A stretch of 64,000 nucleotides of DNA, from NCBI RefSeq assembly GCF_040954835.1, contig NC_090723.1:7202001-7266000 (forward strand), read 5' to 3'. Source of the stretch: Lepisosteus oculatus (lineage: Eukaryota; Chordata; Actinopteri; Semionotiformes; Lepisosteidae). Position numbers and translations under genes: made by a program. Under the pieces are notes generated by a model. It did not search any database. It was not told the DNA's origin and saw only the letters and a program-made list of their open reading frames with translations. This document shows positions 26,501-40,099 of this stretch, piece by piece. The stretch's first letter is position 1. The number at the start of each line of letters is the position of its first letter.

Positions 26501-29500
26501 AAACCATGTTGCTAGCAGTTTCCTGTCCTCGGCAGATTCGAAATGTCCGCTACACTACGCACACTCAACCCACAAGTACAAAAAGTCAAACAATATACCA
26601 AGGTACCATTTACCAAATGTCAGAGAAGCTCCGACGCTTGGCAGCCATGACACATCCAATCCGAAAAGCGTGGTGTGAAGTCATCTTGACTGGAGGCTGG
26701 CACCTGGGCCACCAATGTATTCCTCTGTAACGTGGCTGTGAGGAGATCAGGACAACCAGCATCACCTACTGTACAGACGGCTTCTGCATCTGGCAGCGAC
26801 GACTGCGAAATATTTCACATCTCGGCTTGCCAGAGCCGTGCTGGGCAACACACCAAAAATTCAAACACTTCACAGGCGATCATCTGCCTTTTCTGATTCG
26901 GAGATTGAAAACGATTCTTTTTGATTTTCTGATTTCTGAGGCTTAGTTTTAGTCCGGACGGTTTGTTTTCAGCGGGGTGTTTGTTTTAGATGAAGTGCTG
27001 TTGGAGTTTGTAGCCCAGAAAGAAAGAAAGAAAGATGGGTTCGTGATCCGTACAAAGAGACATCAGGACTCCAGCCCCGGTCTTGAGCAGCCCCAAGTCC
27101 TGTAGCGACTATTGGCGGCCTTGAAAAGAGCAGTTTGTAATCAGAGTGGAAGAATTTAACTACAATCAGCTAAAAAAAAAAGATCATTTTTAAATGATTT
27201 AATTTAGAGATCATTTGGAACACAAAAAACATAGGTGCTGTAAAAAGGCAGATTACTGTGTATTCACGGTATGAGGATTCAGCAGAAATGCCTAGGCCTG
27301 ACTCTTGTCGGGAAAATCGTTTAAATTATTCCGCTCGGGAAAGGCTCGGGAATGCAACTGCAGATCATTTCTTTTTTTTTTTGTTCAAGTCGACCCATCT
27401 CATAGTTTTAAACCGTTTGCACCCTCCCGCCCCCTCCCTCTTCTCTGCTGTGCCGAGAGAGAGTGGCAGTGCTAGTGTGCGCGAGAGAGAGCTGGGCCAC
27501 ATAGAGGGGGCATTCATCTCCACGGCCCCCCTGACTGAAAGGGCGCACTCTGAGGGACCGCTGTGTTCGTTTATGGAAGGAAACGTCCACTTAAGCGGGG
27601 AAGCTTGAGGTTTCCCACCAAACCTTTGATTCCAATATTTCACTCTTAACCCCCTGACGCCAAGGTCACCACACTACAGCCAGACTCGGGCAGTTTGCAT
27701 AAATAGGTAAATACGAGGAGATGAGGACCGGAAAGCTCGGAAGAACGCGCAGGGATCACACGTTTGTGTTCCAAACACTCAGTGCCGCTTTTCCCTTTTC
27801 TCCTTGTGGAGTGGTTTCTTTGTCATTCTCCAGGAAGCAGGGATGCTGATGAAATGGTAAGGGAGCTATGCGGGCAGTGCCTTCCTGGCCACAGACCAGC
27901 TAGGTAGTCTCCCTGCTGCCCCATCCAGCAGGTAACGGGAACACGGACACCCCGATTCTGCTAGGGCAGCAGACTTCAGCAGCGTCCTTCACAACTTCCA
28001 GAAGAAACTGCGCTTTGTTCCAAACATCACAGGGGTCCATTGTAGAGCAGAATGCCAAAGGCCATGTATTCGAAATTGAGTCACAATTCCACAAGGTCGG
28101 CGTCCGTTCAGAAAGTTCACCACAGAATATCCACATAACAAATTTTGCATTGAGCTCTGTGGTTTGACTAGGATGACACCATACCATGCTTTTTCCCCCT
28201 CATGTTGGTTGCTCATTTTAAACACACCACGTCTGCGGGCGTCTTATCTTTGACCTTAATTGCAGTGTACTGTGCCACAACCTCTGCTACTCTGCTTGTA
28301 CCACAAAGCCCCAACAGTGAACATCTTAAGCTGAAAGGTGGGGAAACATTTATTAGACGCTATGCAAAATCTTCAGATACAATCAGTCTATTGTATCTGG
28401 CTCTCAGTCTATCATCTGTGACTGAATCCAGTGCTGTTAAAAATCCACTCCTTGTTTTCCTCTCCCTACCTCTCAGCTGGTCAATGCACTGAACTAGAAT
28501 CAACCACTGACCTAATTACCGAAGCTGGTTGTCGTATTCGAGGGGGGCAACAGATTTTCATTTGATTAAAAAAAGCACAGGAACGTTCTTCACACCCGTG
28601 AGCAGTGTGCAAAATGATTCATTTGTCTTGCATATACCGACACTGATATTTGCCATGGAAAGATGCTTCAGGGATTGTGTCTAGAGTTATTTTGCTGAAG
28701 GGCTCTGCAGGATCCCTTTAGCAGGCCTCTGAAGCTGAGCGAACATGTTGATACTAGCCAAAACTCCAGCATCTGCCTTGTGAATAGAAACTCCACAGTC
28801 CAGGCCCCACCCCACGCACCCTGTCTTCCAGTGAGCCTGAGGCTCGGAGTTCCAACCTCTCTTTCCCTTTAACACTGATCACCCAGAACCACAGCAGCCC
28901 GAAGAACAGGCCAGCTCTCTTCCATGCTGCAGAAATAAAGCTGGATTTTATACAATTGCAGAAAAACACAACAAACCATAGAGCAGGAGGCTCTGATTTC
29001 CCAAAGTTCACAACTGCCCGAGGCCGTGCGAGGGTGAAACGATGGGTTAAAATCACATCACTGAGCTCTCCAAAGGCCTGCTCAGAATCTGGACTTAAAT
29101 CAGACCCAAAAGGCACCGGAGACAGAAAGTATCGCCCCAAACCCAGTGAAAAAAAAAAAGAAAAGTACACATGCTCCATTAAACGAAATGAACACAAATA
29201 ACTTTCCATCAAAACGGTTCCAAATCCGAAATAAGAATCTTGTGAATACATTCCAAACTAAACATCTGGGAAACAATTAGTTGCGTCATTATCACTCCAG
29301 TAGTAATCGGAGAAGGAAGCGAACTATTTTGAATTAGCCCTGTCTGAAGAGTTTTCTCTCTGAAGGGAGGGTTAGTTATAAATCATCCCAGATACCACAG
29401 CTCTAACGATAGTCGTTCTCAAGTGGCAAAAGACCGATGTTTTTGACAAGAGAATGCTTTCCTGAGTGTGAAAGAGATCACCGGGTATTCTCTTATACAA

Positions 29501-30498
29501 ATAGCCATAGGCAGAGACTTAAAAGATAGCCTTTGAAAGACGTCTTCTTTCATTCCTCAGAGCATTTTTAATGGAATCCAAAACGTGTGTTAATTTTCCT
29601 GGCTGTCCAGGCTGATCTTGACCTGATTTCGCCTGTTCAGAGATGCACCTTCTCAGATCTGCCCAGCCCCCTTGTGGAGGAGTGTGCATCTGTCCTGAAG
29701 AATGAACACTCAGCCACACCCTGCGGACCCACAGTGGGCCCGAGTTAAAAAGGACACCTTTAACCCATGCGTACCAGTAAAACAGACTCCACTGCACCCA
29801 ATGCCCACCTCCAATTGTTCATCTGTCCTTTTTATATAATACACAACTGTGTACAACTGGTCTTTACCTAATTTCATACTCGCAACACATGCAAAGTAAT
29901 CACGGCTGGGGTTAAATCACAACTCGCATCCATCTTTCAGGTACAAACCTCAAACCCAGCATTGATGGCAGCTTGCTTCCTCCTATCTGAACATTATTAC
30001 CCAGACCAGTGCTGCATTTTCTTATTGGCAGTTTCCTAATATCTTTTAAGCAGGCATGAAGTAGCAGATATTGCTGCTTTAGCCAACCTGGACATAAAGT
30101 GCTTCATTACCGAGCTTTCATGAACAGACTGTTTAATTGAATTACTTCTTATATCAGCATATCAATGATACTGGTTCGCTGGCTGTTGCATTGTTAGTAC
30201 CTAATGCACAGTTCTTCCAGGAACAAGTCAAAGAAAACTTAACAGAAAACAAAAGAGAGAAGCACTCAGGGATTGAGTGATCACTTGTTCATTGGGCTAA
30301 AAAGGTCTGTTGATGCTACTTACTTAAAAATGACTACATGTATATATTATTATACAAAGAGCAAAAAAAAAACAAAAGATTACTTACAAGTATCAACACA
30401 GAAGACAAAAAGACTTTCTGTATATAACTGATCATTTTTATGGAAGTTTACATTTCCTTGGAAACGCGTGAACTCTCAGCATATACTGCATGTATAGC
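23586..30498. other. Intergenic stretch, no gene recognised
   Basis: Contains a SINE-like repeat (25950-26290) and a CpG-richer patch at 27270-27620. 'gcataaataggtaaat' near 27700 is TATA-like, and a possible donor 'atggtaagg' lies at about 27855, but no gene can be assembled from them. The 165-codon minus-strand open frame at 28754-29251 has no recognisable domain. Confidence 0.45.
25950..26290 (+). repeat. Composite SINE/MITE-like repeat
   Basis: 'gcgacaccctgagcaagcg' followed by 'tttggatgagat' resembles the SINE-type tail common in fish. The second part, with 'agcagcagcacctgaggag' and 'gagctgattcaggttgtta', matches the middle of repeat family C (32750-32945 and 61735-61905). A G run of about 14 lies near 26145. 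Confidence 0.5.
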
Positions 30499-30504
30499 TT
30501 TAAT
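30499..30504 (-). terminator. Candidate poly(A) signal for RETSAT
   Basis: The minus strand reads ATTAAA about 440 nt past the RETSAT stop codon. No AATAAA was seen closer to the stop. It is a plausible 3' end but unproven. Confidence 0.3.
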
Positions 30505-30945
30505 AATGTCCTGCTGTAGTGTATTTTTATACCTTAATTGTGTATGTATCTTAAATTCAGTGACAGTTGCTTCAACCCATGCTCTGCATTGCTGTTCATG
30601 TCAGAGCAGATCAATTATTAATAAACAATTATTTTGTGCCTTTCGGGTCGGGTGCTTGGTTTCGTCTTTGTCTCTGAGAACGTGTGGTGACCGATCTTTC
30701 CCTGCCCCGAGGAAATGGAGCGCTTTTCCAAAAGTATTTTTCGCCATCTCCCAGTTTGTCCAATTTTTTTTTCCTGGAGTGAACACAGCATCCCTCTCAA
30801 CCAAAAGCAGGAAAATCAGTTGTGAACTTATAGGGGTGATAAATGTTCTAAATTCAGACACTTCTCGTCCCTCGGTTTCAATTATTCATGGCTGTTCTCC
30901 GCACGGGCGTAGTGCTCTCTTTGTCCAGCAGAGGGCGCACTGCAG

Positions 30946-33900
30946 TCAGGATCGTTTTCGGGCTTTCTCCCACTTGAGCCTTTTCTTGAGAACCAGGAGG
31001 TCGATGTAGATAATTTGATTGAGGACCGTAGAGGCGCACAGCAGACCCCCGTGCAGTGCCCCTGCAATCCCATTACAGAACACATCCTGGCCTGAAAAAT
31101 GCACAGACAGAATTTAAGAGCCCGAAGACTACCACTGCAAAACATGACATTCCATCGATTGGTAAAACAGGGATTTTTCTGCAGGATCTTGGTATGTTGT
31201 ACTGCAGGTGAACATGAACATGTAGAGCACGTACATGTTTGTGGATGTTGCTCTTGTGCTTTCATGCATACATAAGTGTGTGATTGTACATTTCTAGTGC
31301 AGCTTTCATTTCTCTTAAGAGTTTGTTAAATTTCTACAGCGCACCACAATTGCAATGCCTGGCCAGCGGAGAACTTCATCGCACGCTACTGCATTGGCAT
31401 ATACAGTAACTACCTGCAATGTTACAGAAAGTTACTTCTCAGAAGTAATCAATTACAGTTACAAGTTATTTGGGTAAGAGATTGCTTTTTTCCATTAAGT
31501 CGTTATGGGTAATTTCTATTTTATCTACGTGACTATGCACACACCACATAGATCACTGTAATTGATTACTTTTTTAAATTAACAGGATGGGGGAAATAAT
31601 TTCGTAAAATAATGTCTTGTTTAACTATCTTGTAACTCTTACAGATTTATTTTTAAAGGCAGCTTTCCTCCATGCTGTCTACCAGCGTCTTATTTTCCTT
31701 GCCCCCCTTCACTATAAGATCTCTCTTTTATGAATCGATGCTAAATTCAATTTTAGTTCCCTGTCTGTTCAGAATTTTGTGGCTCTCTTACACTGACAGG
31801 CCGTAAAAACTTAACTTTTCATCTGTTCTACTGTGAATGCTTCTCAGTGGGTGAGAAACTGGGAAATGAAGAAATGTGATTGCAGATTGATTTACCTCAC
31901 CCCAGAGGCAAAATGAACGCTGTTCTCAATTTTTTAAAAAAAATATTGCTTTAAACTTGCTTTAAAACACGCCAAGCCAATACCATGATGACTCTTACCA
32001 GTAATGTAGAGATTCCTGACCGGTGTCTCTGACCGGATTCTGGCCACCACCTCTGGGGTGAACCTGGCCAGATCCTGCTCGGCGCCGTACATCTCCCCAC
32101 GCGGGGAACCCAGGTAGTGCATGTTGGAGAGGGGGGTGGCTGCCTCCATGAACACCACCTGCACAGGCACAGGCAGGGGGCTGAGAGTGGGAGACGCCAT
32201 CCCACAATGCCGAGCGTGTTATTTCAAGACCAGTGCTATCAGAGGTAGAGCAGCAGGAGAAGAAGAGCTGTGTGTGGTAGCCAAAGTTCTCCATCAGCCT
32301 TCTACTGGACACTCAAGCGGTTAAATAATAAAGATGGCTGTCCCTTCTAGTCTGGTTTCCCTACACAGATGTTTGTCCTGCACAGCACTGCCGGATTTCC
32401 CATGAGGCACTGTAGGCACAGAGCCTAGGGCCTACGAAATGTTTAGGGCCTACACACTAGTGACTAACGAAAAACGAGCTGAAACAACATTCTTGCGATC
32501 AATTCTAGGTGCTCGAGATCAATAATCACGCGCTCTCTAGCAGCTGCTCTAGAAACTAGAAGTATGGAAGTGAGGGTCACTCCGCTTGCTCCATCAATCA
32601 CGTGGTTTAAGCATTAGAAGAGTTGGAAGTGCATCATGTCAATCGGTGTTATTCAATTGGCGTTGACCCCTCTTTTTGCACATTTTGGAGTGAAAGTGCC
32701 GAGGGCCCATGAGCACCAGAATCCTGCCCTGCTGCACAGTGTCCTGATCTGCTCCTGGAGGGCTGTTGTCTGCAGGTATTTGGTTTTTTAGGTCTCTGCC
32801 AAACACCAGCACCTGAAGAGCTAGAAGAAGGTGTTGAACTAGTCCCATGAACCCCCAAGCTCATTAGGCTGTTGGGAACTTAGCTGGGAATGTAAACCTG
32901 CAGACACACTGAACCCCTAGGATCTAGATTGCCCATCATTGCTCTGGCACTCCAGACGATCCTTATCCGAGCAGCTATTGCCTCCCTGTTTTCTCTGATG
33001 CCTTTTCATTCAGTGCCTGTGCCCTCCCAGTGCCCTGTACACACACCTGTCCTGCTACTACAGACAAGTGGGGGCACCAGTCCAGTACCTGTCGGCCCCC
33101 CTTCCCAGCATACCTTGTCTCTGAGCTGAGGGAAAATTTCGAGGGCCCAGCCCAGGAGTGCATTGGCGATGCCCATCTTGAGGCTCTCGTAGTCTGGTCC
33201 CCTCTTCTTCACAGTGGTGTCCTTCCACTCCTCGAACCACTCGTACTTCGCCATGGTCAGCAGGGTCATGCAGGACTTCCCTGTGGTCAGAGTGCACAGG
33301 TGACTGCTACAGTGAGGCTCAACACTGCACAGATATTAAACAGCTGGAAATTGCACACAGCAACGTCATATCTTTCGATTTACAAAGTGCCATTCCAAAT
33401 CCAAGGCCGCTGGACATAGGGATGAAAGAAAAAGACAAAAAGCACAGAAAATTAAAGAAGGGCATACAGGTTCAGAAAGTGAGAATGTAGGGCAATCACA
33501 CACAGGGCCAGTTGAAAAGATGAGTTCTGAGTTTGGATTTGAAGAGAACTTGTCTCTCGGAGAGTCTGAGGAAGGGCACTGCATAACAGAGGAGCAGCAA
33601 CAGAAAAGTTGGAGATTTAGTCCTGGGACCAGCCTCACCCTCCGAGAGGGAGGACCACACCACCTGCTCCACCGCTCTGAAGATCAGGACGGAGTATATA
33701 TTCAGCCATGTTTCAGAAATGTCTGCAACCTTCAGTTGAGGCCGAGGGAACCAGGCTTTGTGGATTTGAAATGCATTTTTTATCCTGTTCTGCAAGTGGT
33801 GAATAGGATTGTTCTGGCCACCAAAGGTGATGGGAGTCTCTCTTTCACTGGGGGGCTTATGACTATCTAGTGTATATAAAAATCTAATTAGGAAAATCGT

Positions 33901-36900
33901 CTATTTAGGTTTCAGCAGTTTGGTTGGTGTTCTGTGGCAGAACCAGGATCTGAAGTACCGGCAATAATCTCTTTATTAAGAACTGTACTGCCTGGTGGTA
34001 CCTGGGTGTCTGATCTTGGCCGTCGGGTCTTTAGCCGAGGGAAAAGTGATGAACATCATGGGGATGTTGTCAGCCACCTCCTCCCTGCTCAGAGAGGCAA
34101 AGTAGTCCATCCTGGAGATACAAGCACAACAACAGCTTGACAATCAAAACCAGTTATAAGTGACACAACAGCACAAGACTGCAGGGTTGTAGGACAGAAT
34201 TAGTTTCATACTGGGAAATTGTATTCATTTTGTTATGTATATTGTCCCTGCTACTGCTAGTGAGTTTCTGTTTCTCGATTGAAAACTAAGCCATCAGCGA
34301 CATCTAAAGTCTGTGAAATGTAATTACAGGTACACCAAGGTCTTTCCATCCTCTGTGAAAAATATGTATGTGTGTCAAGTATGTGTATAAATACCGTTAG
34401 AATTGCCTTCATGTGCTGGCATAGTGTTGATGAAAACTCAGGCTGCATCTAAGGAAGGACTTGGTTCTTTAAGATCAATTGGCAGCAAGTGATTGGACAA
34501 CTCGAAGTTTGTTTCTGCTCACTTGATTTAATGCAGAGGCGATAACACCAGTGCCTTAATTCCACTGGCCAACAGATATGATGTAGAAGGAAGTCTAGGG
34601 TTGCTTCTACATACAATACATGTGAATGAACATCTTAGTTTCCCAGTACACAGATACGCAGTTCACATAGTACTTACGAGCCATCCATGTCATTGTTTTT
34701 AAAAAGCCAGAAATTGGTGGACACGATGCTCAGCTCCTCCTGGGTACCATCCAGGCCCACGAAGACCAAGAAGGAGCCCATGCTGTGCCTAACCATGCTG
34801 AGTCGAGAGCGAATCTCTGTAAACAGAGAACAGAATCTTTGCTCTTTGTTTTACGAAGACAGACAGGAATTCTGATTCACAATCCTGAAAAACAATTGCA
34901 GGGAGAAATGCAAAATGACAGCTAACAGTATAATCCATATAATGTGTTGGGGTGAATGAAATCTTAAGTTTAGCATAGAAGCTTTTGAAAGTTCATGCCA
35001 TGAAAATGTGCCTACAACCTTCAAGAAAGGGACGTCCCCAAAAGCTACGCTTACCGGGTTTAGCCTGTATCTCCGGGGGCAGGAACTTCTCGAAGGTGTT
35101 GAACATCCCAGCGTCAGAGATAACCACTGGGGCCAGGACTTTGACTTCTTCCTGACCTTTCTTCACAGTCACTCCTGACCAAGGGAAGGTACAAGGTGAG
35201 AGGACCTCCTGAGGTATGGCTCCAGGGGGGTGTCAACAGAAACACCCTCAAAGGGACAATGGGAGGGCCCTGGACCAGACTTCTTCTCCAACAGCCTTTT
35301 CATTTTGCAGGTGGTACAATTGTGTGCTTAAGAATTCCAGTGCAAAGTTGGAAGGTCAAGTTGTCACATGACCGGGATTGTGTTGGGTGGGAGGGGAACT
35401 TGTTATCCATACAGCTTCACTGATTAGTACAACATCAGAAAACAGGGGAAACCATCACACCATCAAGTGAAATACTGAGGCTAAATCTGTCACTAGGATT
35501 AGTCGAAACAGCGCTGACAGAAATCAAAGACCTGAAACAGAAAGACCAGACCAGTGCGGCATTCTTAACCTGGTAGCAGCACTGAGTATTCATAAAACTC
35601 ACCATATGCCGCGCCCTCCTGGTTCACAAGTATGCGCTGGACAGGGGCTCTGACCAGCACAGCGCCCCCTGCCTTCTGGATGACTGGGATGATGTGGAAG
35701 GGGATCTCGCTGGCCCCTCCTCTGGGGTAGTAAGCGCCTCTCTTGTAATGCTGGAGCAGCAGGGTGTTAATGGCACAGCTGGAATCTTTAGGAGGCACAC
35801 CTGGAGCAGAAATTCAAGTGGACTGTCGTAACAGCGCAAACTCAAGACAGGCACACCGAGCAAGCTGAAGACTCGGAAGAGTGAAATCTCACCTAGCTTT
35901 GTGCCTAGCTCTCCATTCTAACACTAAACATTCAACACCAATCAGAGGTTAGTATGAGATCTGAGGCCATGCCAACAGCACTGCTCACCGTAGAAGAAGT
36001 AGGAGAAGATGACGTGGAGGTCTTTGTTGCTGGTCAGCGTGTTGAGGACCTCTGTGTGGCTGGTGGCTGACATTCGGAAGATGGAAGAGAAGCAGTGGAC
36101 GAGTCGAGTCTTGATCAGGAAGAGAGCCAGCCATAGTGGCACCAGCTTGAGAGAGGCCAGGTAGTGAGTCTTCCTAGCCGCTATCTGGAGCGGAGGTGAC
36201 AGAGGTCAAGTCAACAGTGTTCTCTATAACAGCCAAGTTTGGTCTTGTTGTGTCATTTCTTAACGAAGGTGCCACATCATCCCTCATAAGTCATTTTCTT
36301 AATGTATTCCTGCTTTGGCATCTGACCTGTCCCATTGCAAACTGGATAGATGGAAGTAGAAGGCAGAACTCATAGGCATGGCATAAGGAAATGAAACCAT
36401 ATTTTCTGGGAGACCTATTTATGCCAACATTAATTTTATATTACTGATAGATTAGGGATCTGTAGCTCAAATCTTTCAGAGCTACAGTTTGCTCCCTGGC
36501 ACACTATATGTTAACAGGCCTAAAAGTTGCTTAAAATTTGCCTACTATATCTCTCCATCTCTACAGTTACTACAGTAACTACAGTTACCGTCTCCATCCT
36601 GCTGGGTGTGAGTGACCTCACTTTTACAGAAAATGGCTAGCACTCTCTACTACATCAACTATTCATGAAATGCTCATGAAACCATGTGAATTCCCAAACT
36701 AAGCCTCTGACTAGTAGCACCCATGTTCCATTCACTCCACCATACTCACAGAGACCTCTCTGTTATCCTATAATGTTTTGCTGGTCTTGGGGCTCTTGTA
36801 CCTTCATGAGCCTCATGAACTCATCCACGGCTTCCGTGTCGTGGGGAAACTGTCTTCGGAGAGACTCCACCATCTCCGTCTTGCCGCTGTGAATGTGGTA

Positions 36901-39900
36901 GTGCCGGCGAGCCTCCTTCTCCCCGATAATGACGGTGTCGAAGTGCTGCTCCAGCTGGGCGAACTGCAGCTGCCCCTCGGTGATCTGGTCCATGGCGACG
37001 CGCAGCAGGCTGTTCTCGTGAAGCTGCCCCAGGTAGTGGAGCCCTGCAGGGACACACAGAGCGAGAGGTCTGGCTTCCCAACTGCCAATCATCCAGCCAT
37101 TGGTCCTCTTAAAAAAAATCTCTCCATTGAGCCGAATATCCCCAAGATCTAAAACATACAGAATTTTCTTTATTACAAATACAAAAATGTGTATATGCTC
37201 ATAATTGGGAATTGTCAGCTGTCAATCAAACCAGTTCACCTCCATGATCTTCAGAAGAGCACGGGGGTGAGCGCGAGGATTGTGCACGAGTGCACATGTC
37301 CAGAAACGTGCTCTATCACACTGCAGATACCCCAGAGCTTAACCCTAGCACTGATGGGAAGAGTTAAATTAGCTCTCACCCTAGACATGTTCAACAGCAT
37401 CCCGAGAGCACTGGGGTAGCTGCTGCACAGCAAACAAAGGGCATTTGAAGCCAGACAGCCCCAGTGCTACAGAATCAGGAAACCTGGTTCCTGGTTAATG
37501 GAACAACAGAGATTGGAACTGGAGATTTCCGGACTGCAAAGCTTAGTCTGTGCTTTCCATGAGCACCTTTACTGATTCAGCCACACAGGACCCCATGAGA
37601 AGTTATGTTCATCTCTTCTGTGTATTACAATGTGACCTTCCTTTGTCACATCTGCCAATATGATTTAAAAAAGAAAAACCAGTAAACTCAGCATGTTCAA
37701 ATAGCAAATACTGTAGTACTAAGTCAACTGTTGTCACTGGGTTTAGAATTTAAAAACCTCTTGGAAATCCGGTTTCCAAGCTTACCGACGTCAAACTCGA
37801 AGCCCTTCTCCATGTAGGTGTGGCAGCAGCCCCCAGCCTGGTCGTGTTGCTCCAGGACCAGAACCCGTTTGCCCACCTTCGCCAGGACAGCCGCCGCCGT
37901 CAGCCCTCCGATACCGCTGCCGATCACTACGGCGTCGAGCTCCTCCGGCACCCGATCAGCGCTGAACCCTGGAATCACACCGACAGCAGTGATCGGTCTT
38001 CATTCTCCGACCTTGTTCGTTTTTAAATCAATTCCTTGCGCTTATGTAGTGCTTTTCTGGACACTCCAGAAAAGCGCTCTACAGGTAATGGGGACTCCCC
38101 TCCACCACCACCAGTGGCCCCACCTGGATGATGCGTTGGCATCCATAGTGCACCAGTACTCTCCCCACACATCAGCTCTCAGTGGGGAGGAGAGCAGAGT
38201 GATGAAGCCAGTTCAGAGATGGGGATTATTAGGAGGTCATGACTGGTAAAGGCCAGGGGGGAAATTTGGCCAGGACACTCTGCCTGGCATCTCACAGGTA
38301 TGTGAATGGCCCACAATGGGGAGGAGTCAGTCAATGCACACAATTCTCCTCCTGTTTTTCCTAAATCAAATTGAGATTAACTTTGAGAAAAGTCTGGGCT
38401 GGTTGGGATGGCAGTGGAGGCCGGGTGCTGTCTTGTATTTGCTATCTTAAAAAATGATATATTCTGAGCTGGACAGAATAGGCACAGACTGCAGTAAAGG
38501 TGGTTAATATTGACTTAATATTAACTTAGACTGAAGTTGTGAGTTGCCGGAATTGACTCCATAAAATTATTCTTTGAGTAGGACTACAGGTTAATTCTGA
38601 GGAAGAAGAGAATATTAATTTTACAGACAATTAATTTTGGCGAACATAGATAATCATTTTATTAAAGCTGGTTTATCACAGGAATCAGATTACACTGAAG
38701 TGGAAAACCTTGGGCCTCCGTTACTGCTGCTGAGTCCTTTAATTACTCACAGCCGTAAAGATTGTTCAATTTGTTTATGGCTATCATATCAGTTTTGTGC
38801 ATAATCTAATTAAGATAGCCAAGGACCTTGATAAACTGAAGGGCATTCTACAGGCAGAAGAATTTATTGGTGAGTTATTGGTACTGTAAAGCTCTTTCCT
38901 GACTCCTTGAACATGTTCTCATTCCCAGTGTTGCAGAGGAACATCTGAACAGCCACATACGGTATAGTGGCAAATAAAAGCATTTAAAATAAAATCAAGG
39001 TCCCGCCACATCTATTTCCATAAGAAGGTTCTCTGGTTCTCTCTCCTCCTTTGCTCTCACCCCCTCTGAATGACGCTTCAATTCCATGATTGTGTGTTTC
39101 CTAGACTTAAGGCACCCACGCCTTTAGGGATATTGTTTCCCTGCTGTCCAGTCTTTTTGTTTGCAGGTTGGTGGCAGGTAACATGAAGACTGGTAGAGTC
39201 TGGTACTGAATTATTTTAACCTAGGATACACACAAGACACATTAGAAGGCTAGTCCTGCAATCACAGTGGTGCATTAAAGCTGGTGGTTAAACTACAAAC
39301 TTCCAAACTAGAACAGCATATCAGACTTACTAAATCAAATGTCCCTGGCTTCCCACAGTCCTGACATTGTGACTAAAGAAGTGTTGCGTTATAGGGGACA
39401 AATAAGCTATCCAGGCCCAGAGATCTGCGTGAAAAGAGAATTACTGTTCCTATTAGGAAGAGGTGCTCACCTCCTCCGCTAAACTAAACGTTTGCATAAT
39501 GTTTCTGAGAATAACTATTGCACATGCAAATTATACACGCGCAGATGCGATATTGACTGATGCATGTTATCAAAGCTTACGCTGCAAATTAAGAGTCACA
39601 TAACAAAATGTAGATCATTTTTTTTACTGAGAAAATACTCTGATTCATGAGAAAGACACAATCTGCCATTATTCAGTCTTGTTTGCACAGTCTTGAACTG
39701 TCTGTGCAAGCCATGGACTGCATCTAAACACAGTACCTAGTTCCTCATTGACTAACTGAACGGGCTGTTAACTCACCTTGCTTGAGGACCTTGTCTCTCT
39801 GCTTCTGGTCGGTCACCAGCGGGGCCGGCGGCCTCACAGCGTCCCGGGAGAACGGGCTGGCGCTGTTGGCGAACAGGCGGGAATAAAGGGCGAATCCGAG

Positions 39901-39936
39901 GATCAGGAACCCGGCAGCAAACAGCAGGAGCCACAT
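30946..39936 (-). CDS. RETSAT: All-trans-retinol 13,14-reductase, 11 coding exons
   Basis: Retinol saturase reduces the 13,14 double bond of all-trans-retinol at the ER membrane. Coding exons in transcript order: 39936-39777, 37968-37786, 37043-36802, 36184-35989, 35800-35603, 35174-35055, 34816-34678, 34111-34002, 33280-33114, 32158-31999, 31091-30946. All introns are GT-AG, phases agree throughout, and the sum is 606 codons plus stop (human protein 610 by memory). Residues 2-18 are hydrophobic (signal anchor). The FAD-binding Rossmann motif GSGIGG is at 70-75, with the acidic end of strand 2 at E93. Conserved family stretches include [45 protein letters not shown] and [20 protein letters not shown]. 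The C terminus RKRS is basic, a weak ER-retrieval-like end. MWLLL was chosen as the start because the upstream in-frame ATG (40044) precedes the TATA-like box. Intact, with no frameshift. Confidence 0.97.
31400..31600. repeat. AGTAACT/TAATCAATTAC-rich repeat in RETSAT intron 10
   Basis: The words 'cagaaagttacttctcaga', 'agtaatcaattacagttac' and 'gtaattgattac' are characteristic of a fish non-autonomous DNA-transposon family that I know only by its look. It is intronic and shows no effect on the splice sites. Confidence 0.4.
32750..32945 (+). repeat. Interspersed repeat family C with inverted ends (RETSAT intron 9)
   Basis: It begins 'ctcctggagggctgttgtc' then 'tgcaggtatttgg'. The middle has 'accagcacctgaagagcta' and 'gaagaaggtgttgaactag', and it ends 'gtaaacctgcagacacac' plus 'cccctaggatctagatt'. 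The two ends are imperfect inverted copies around 'tctgcaggt/acctgcaga', suggesting a MITE-like element. Relatives are at 61735-61905 and, in part, 26160-26290. Confidence 0.6.
33365..33870 (+). repeat. Interspersed repeat in RETSAT intron 8
   Basis: Blocks such as 'tgagttctgagtttggatt', 'gaggaagggcactgcataa' and 'gagcagcaacagaaaagtt' resemble a common ray-finned fish dispersed repeat that describes no protein. One open frame of 116 codons runs through it, but it contains no domain. It fills most of the 721-nt intron between exons 8 and 9. Confidence 0.45.
38040..38290 (+). repeat. Interspersed repeat family A, copy 2 (RETSAT intron 1)
   Basis: Matches 3612-3960 over 'tagtgcttttctgg', 'gctctacaggtaatgg', 'tcagctctcagtggggagg', 'agtgatgaagccagttcag' and 'ggtaaaggccaggggg'. 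This copy stops earlier at its 3' side and has a longer internal segment around 'cccacctggatgatgcg'. Confidence 0.85.
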
Positions 39937-40021
39937 CTTCAGACAGCAACCTATCCCCACGGCAGTCTGCGGAGTAGAGGCACAGGGAGGGATAGCAAGG
40001 CAGGTGGAAGAAATGCTTGGC

Positions 40022-40030
40022 CCTTTTATG
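40022..40030 (-). promoter_or_regulatory. TATA-like box upstream of RETSAT
   Basis: The minus strand reads CATAAAAGG about 90 nt upstream of the RETSAT ATG. A start site 25-30 nt downstream would give a 5' UTR of roughly 55-65 nt without an intron. Inferred, with no transcript evidence. Confidence 0.4.
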
Positions 40031-40099
40031 AAGTGCAGAGCCAAAGAGACAGAGGGGGGAGTGTCTTACATACTGTACTTATTGAAATCTATGTGCCTA

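Noticed and set aside
28754-29251. 165-codon minus-strand open frame
   Set aside because: Aromatic- and serine-rich composition without domains, and no partner exon.
30440-31009. 189-codon plus-strand open frame
   Set aside because: It overlaps the last RETSAT exon and its 3' UTR in antisense and has no domain, so it is a by-product.
39777-40044. Upstream in-frame ATG of RETSAT at 40044
   Set aside because: It would put the TATA-like box inside the coding region and add residues without a hydrophobic N terminus. MWLLL fits the family.
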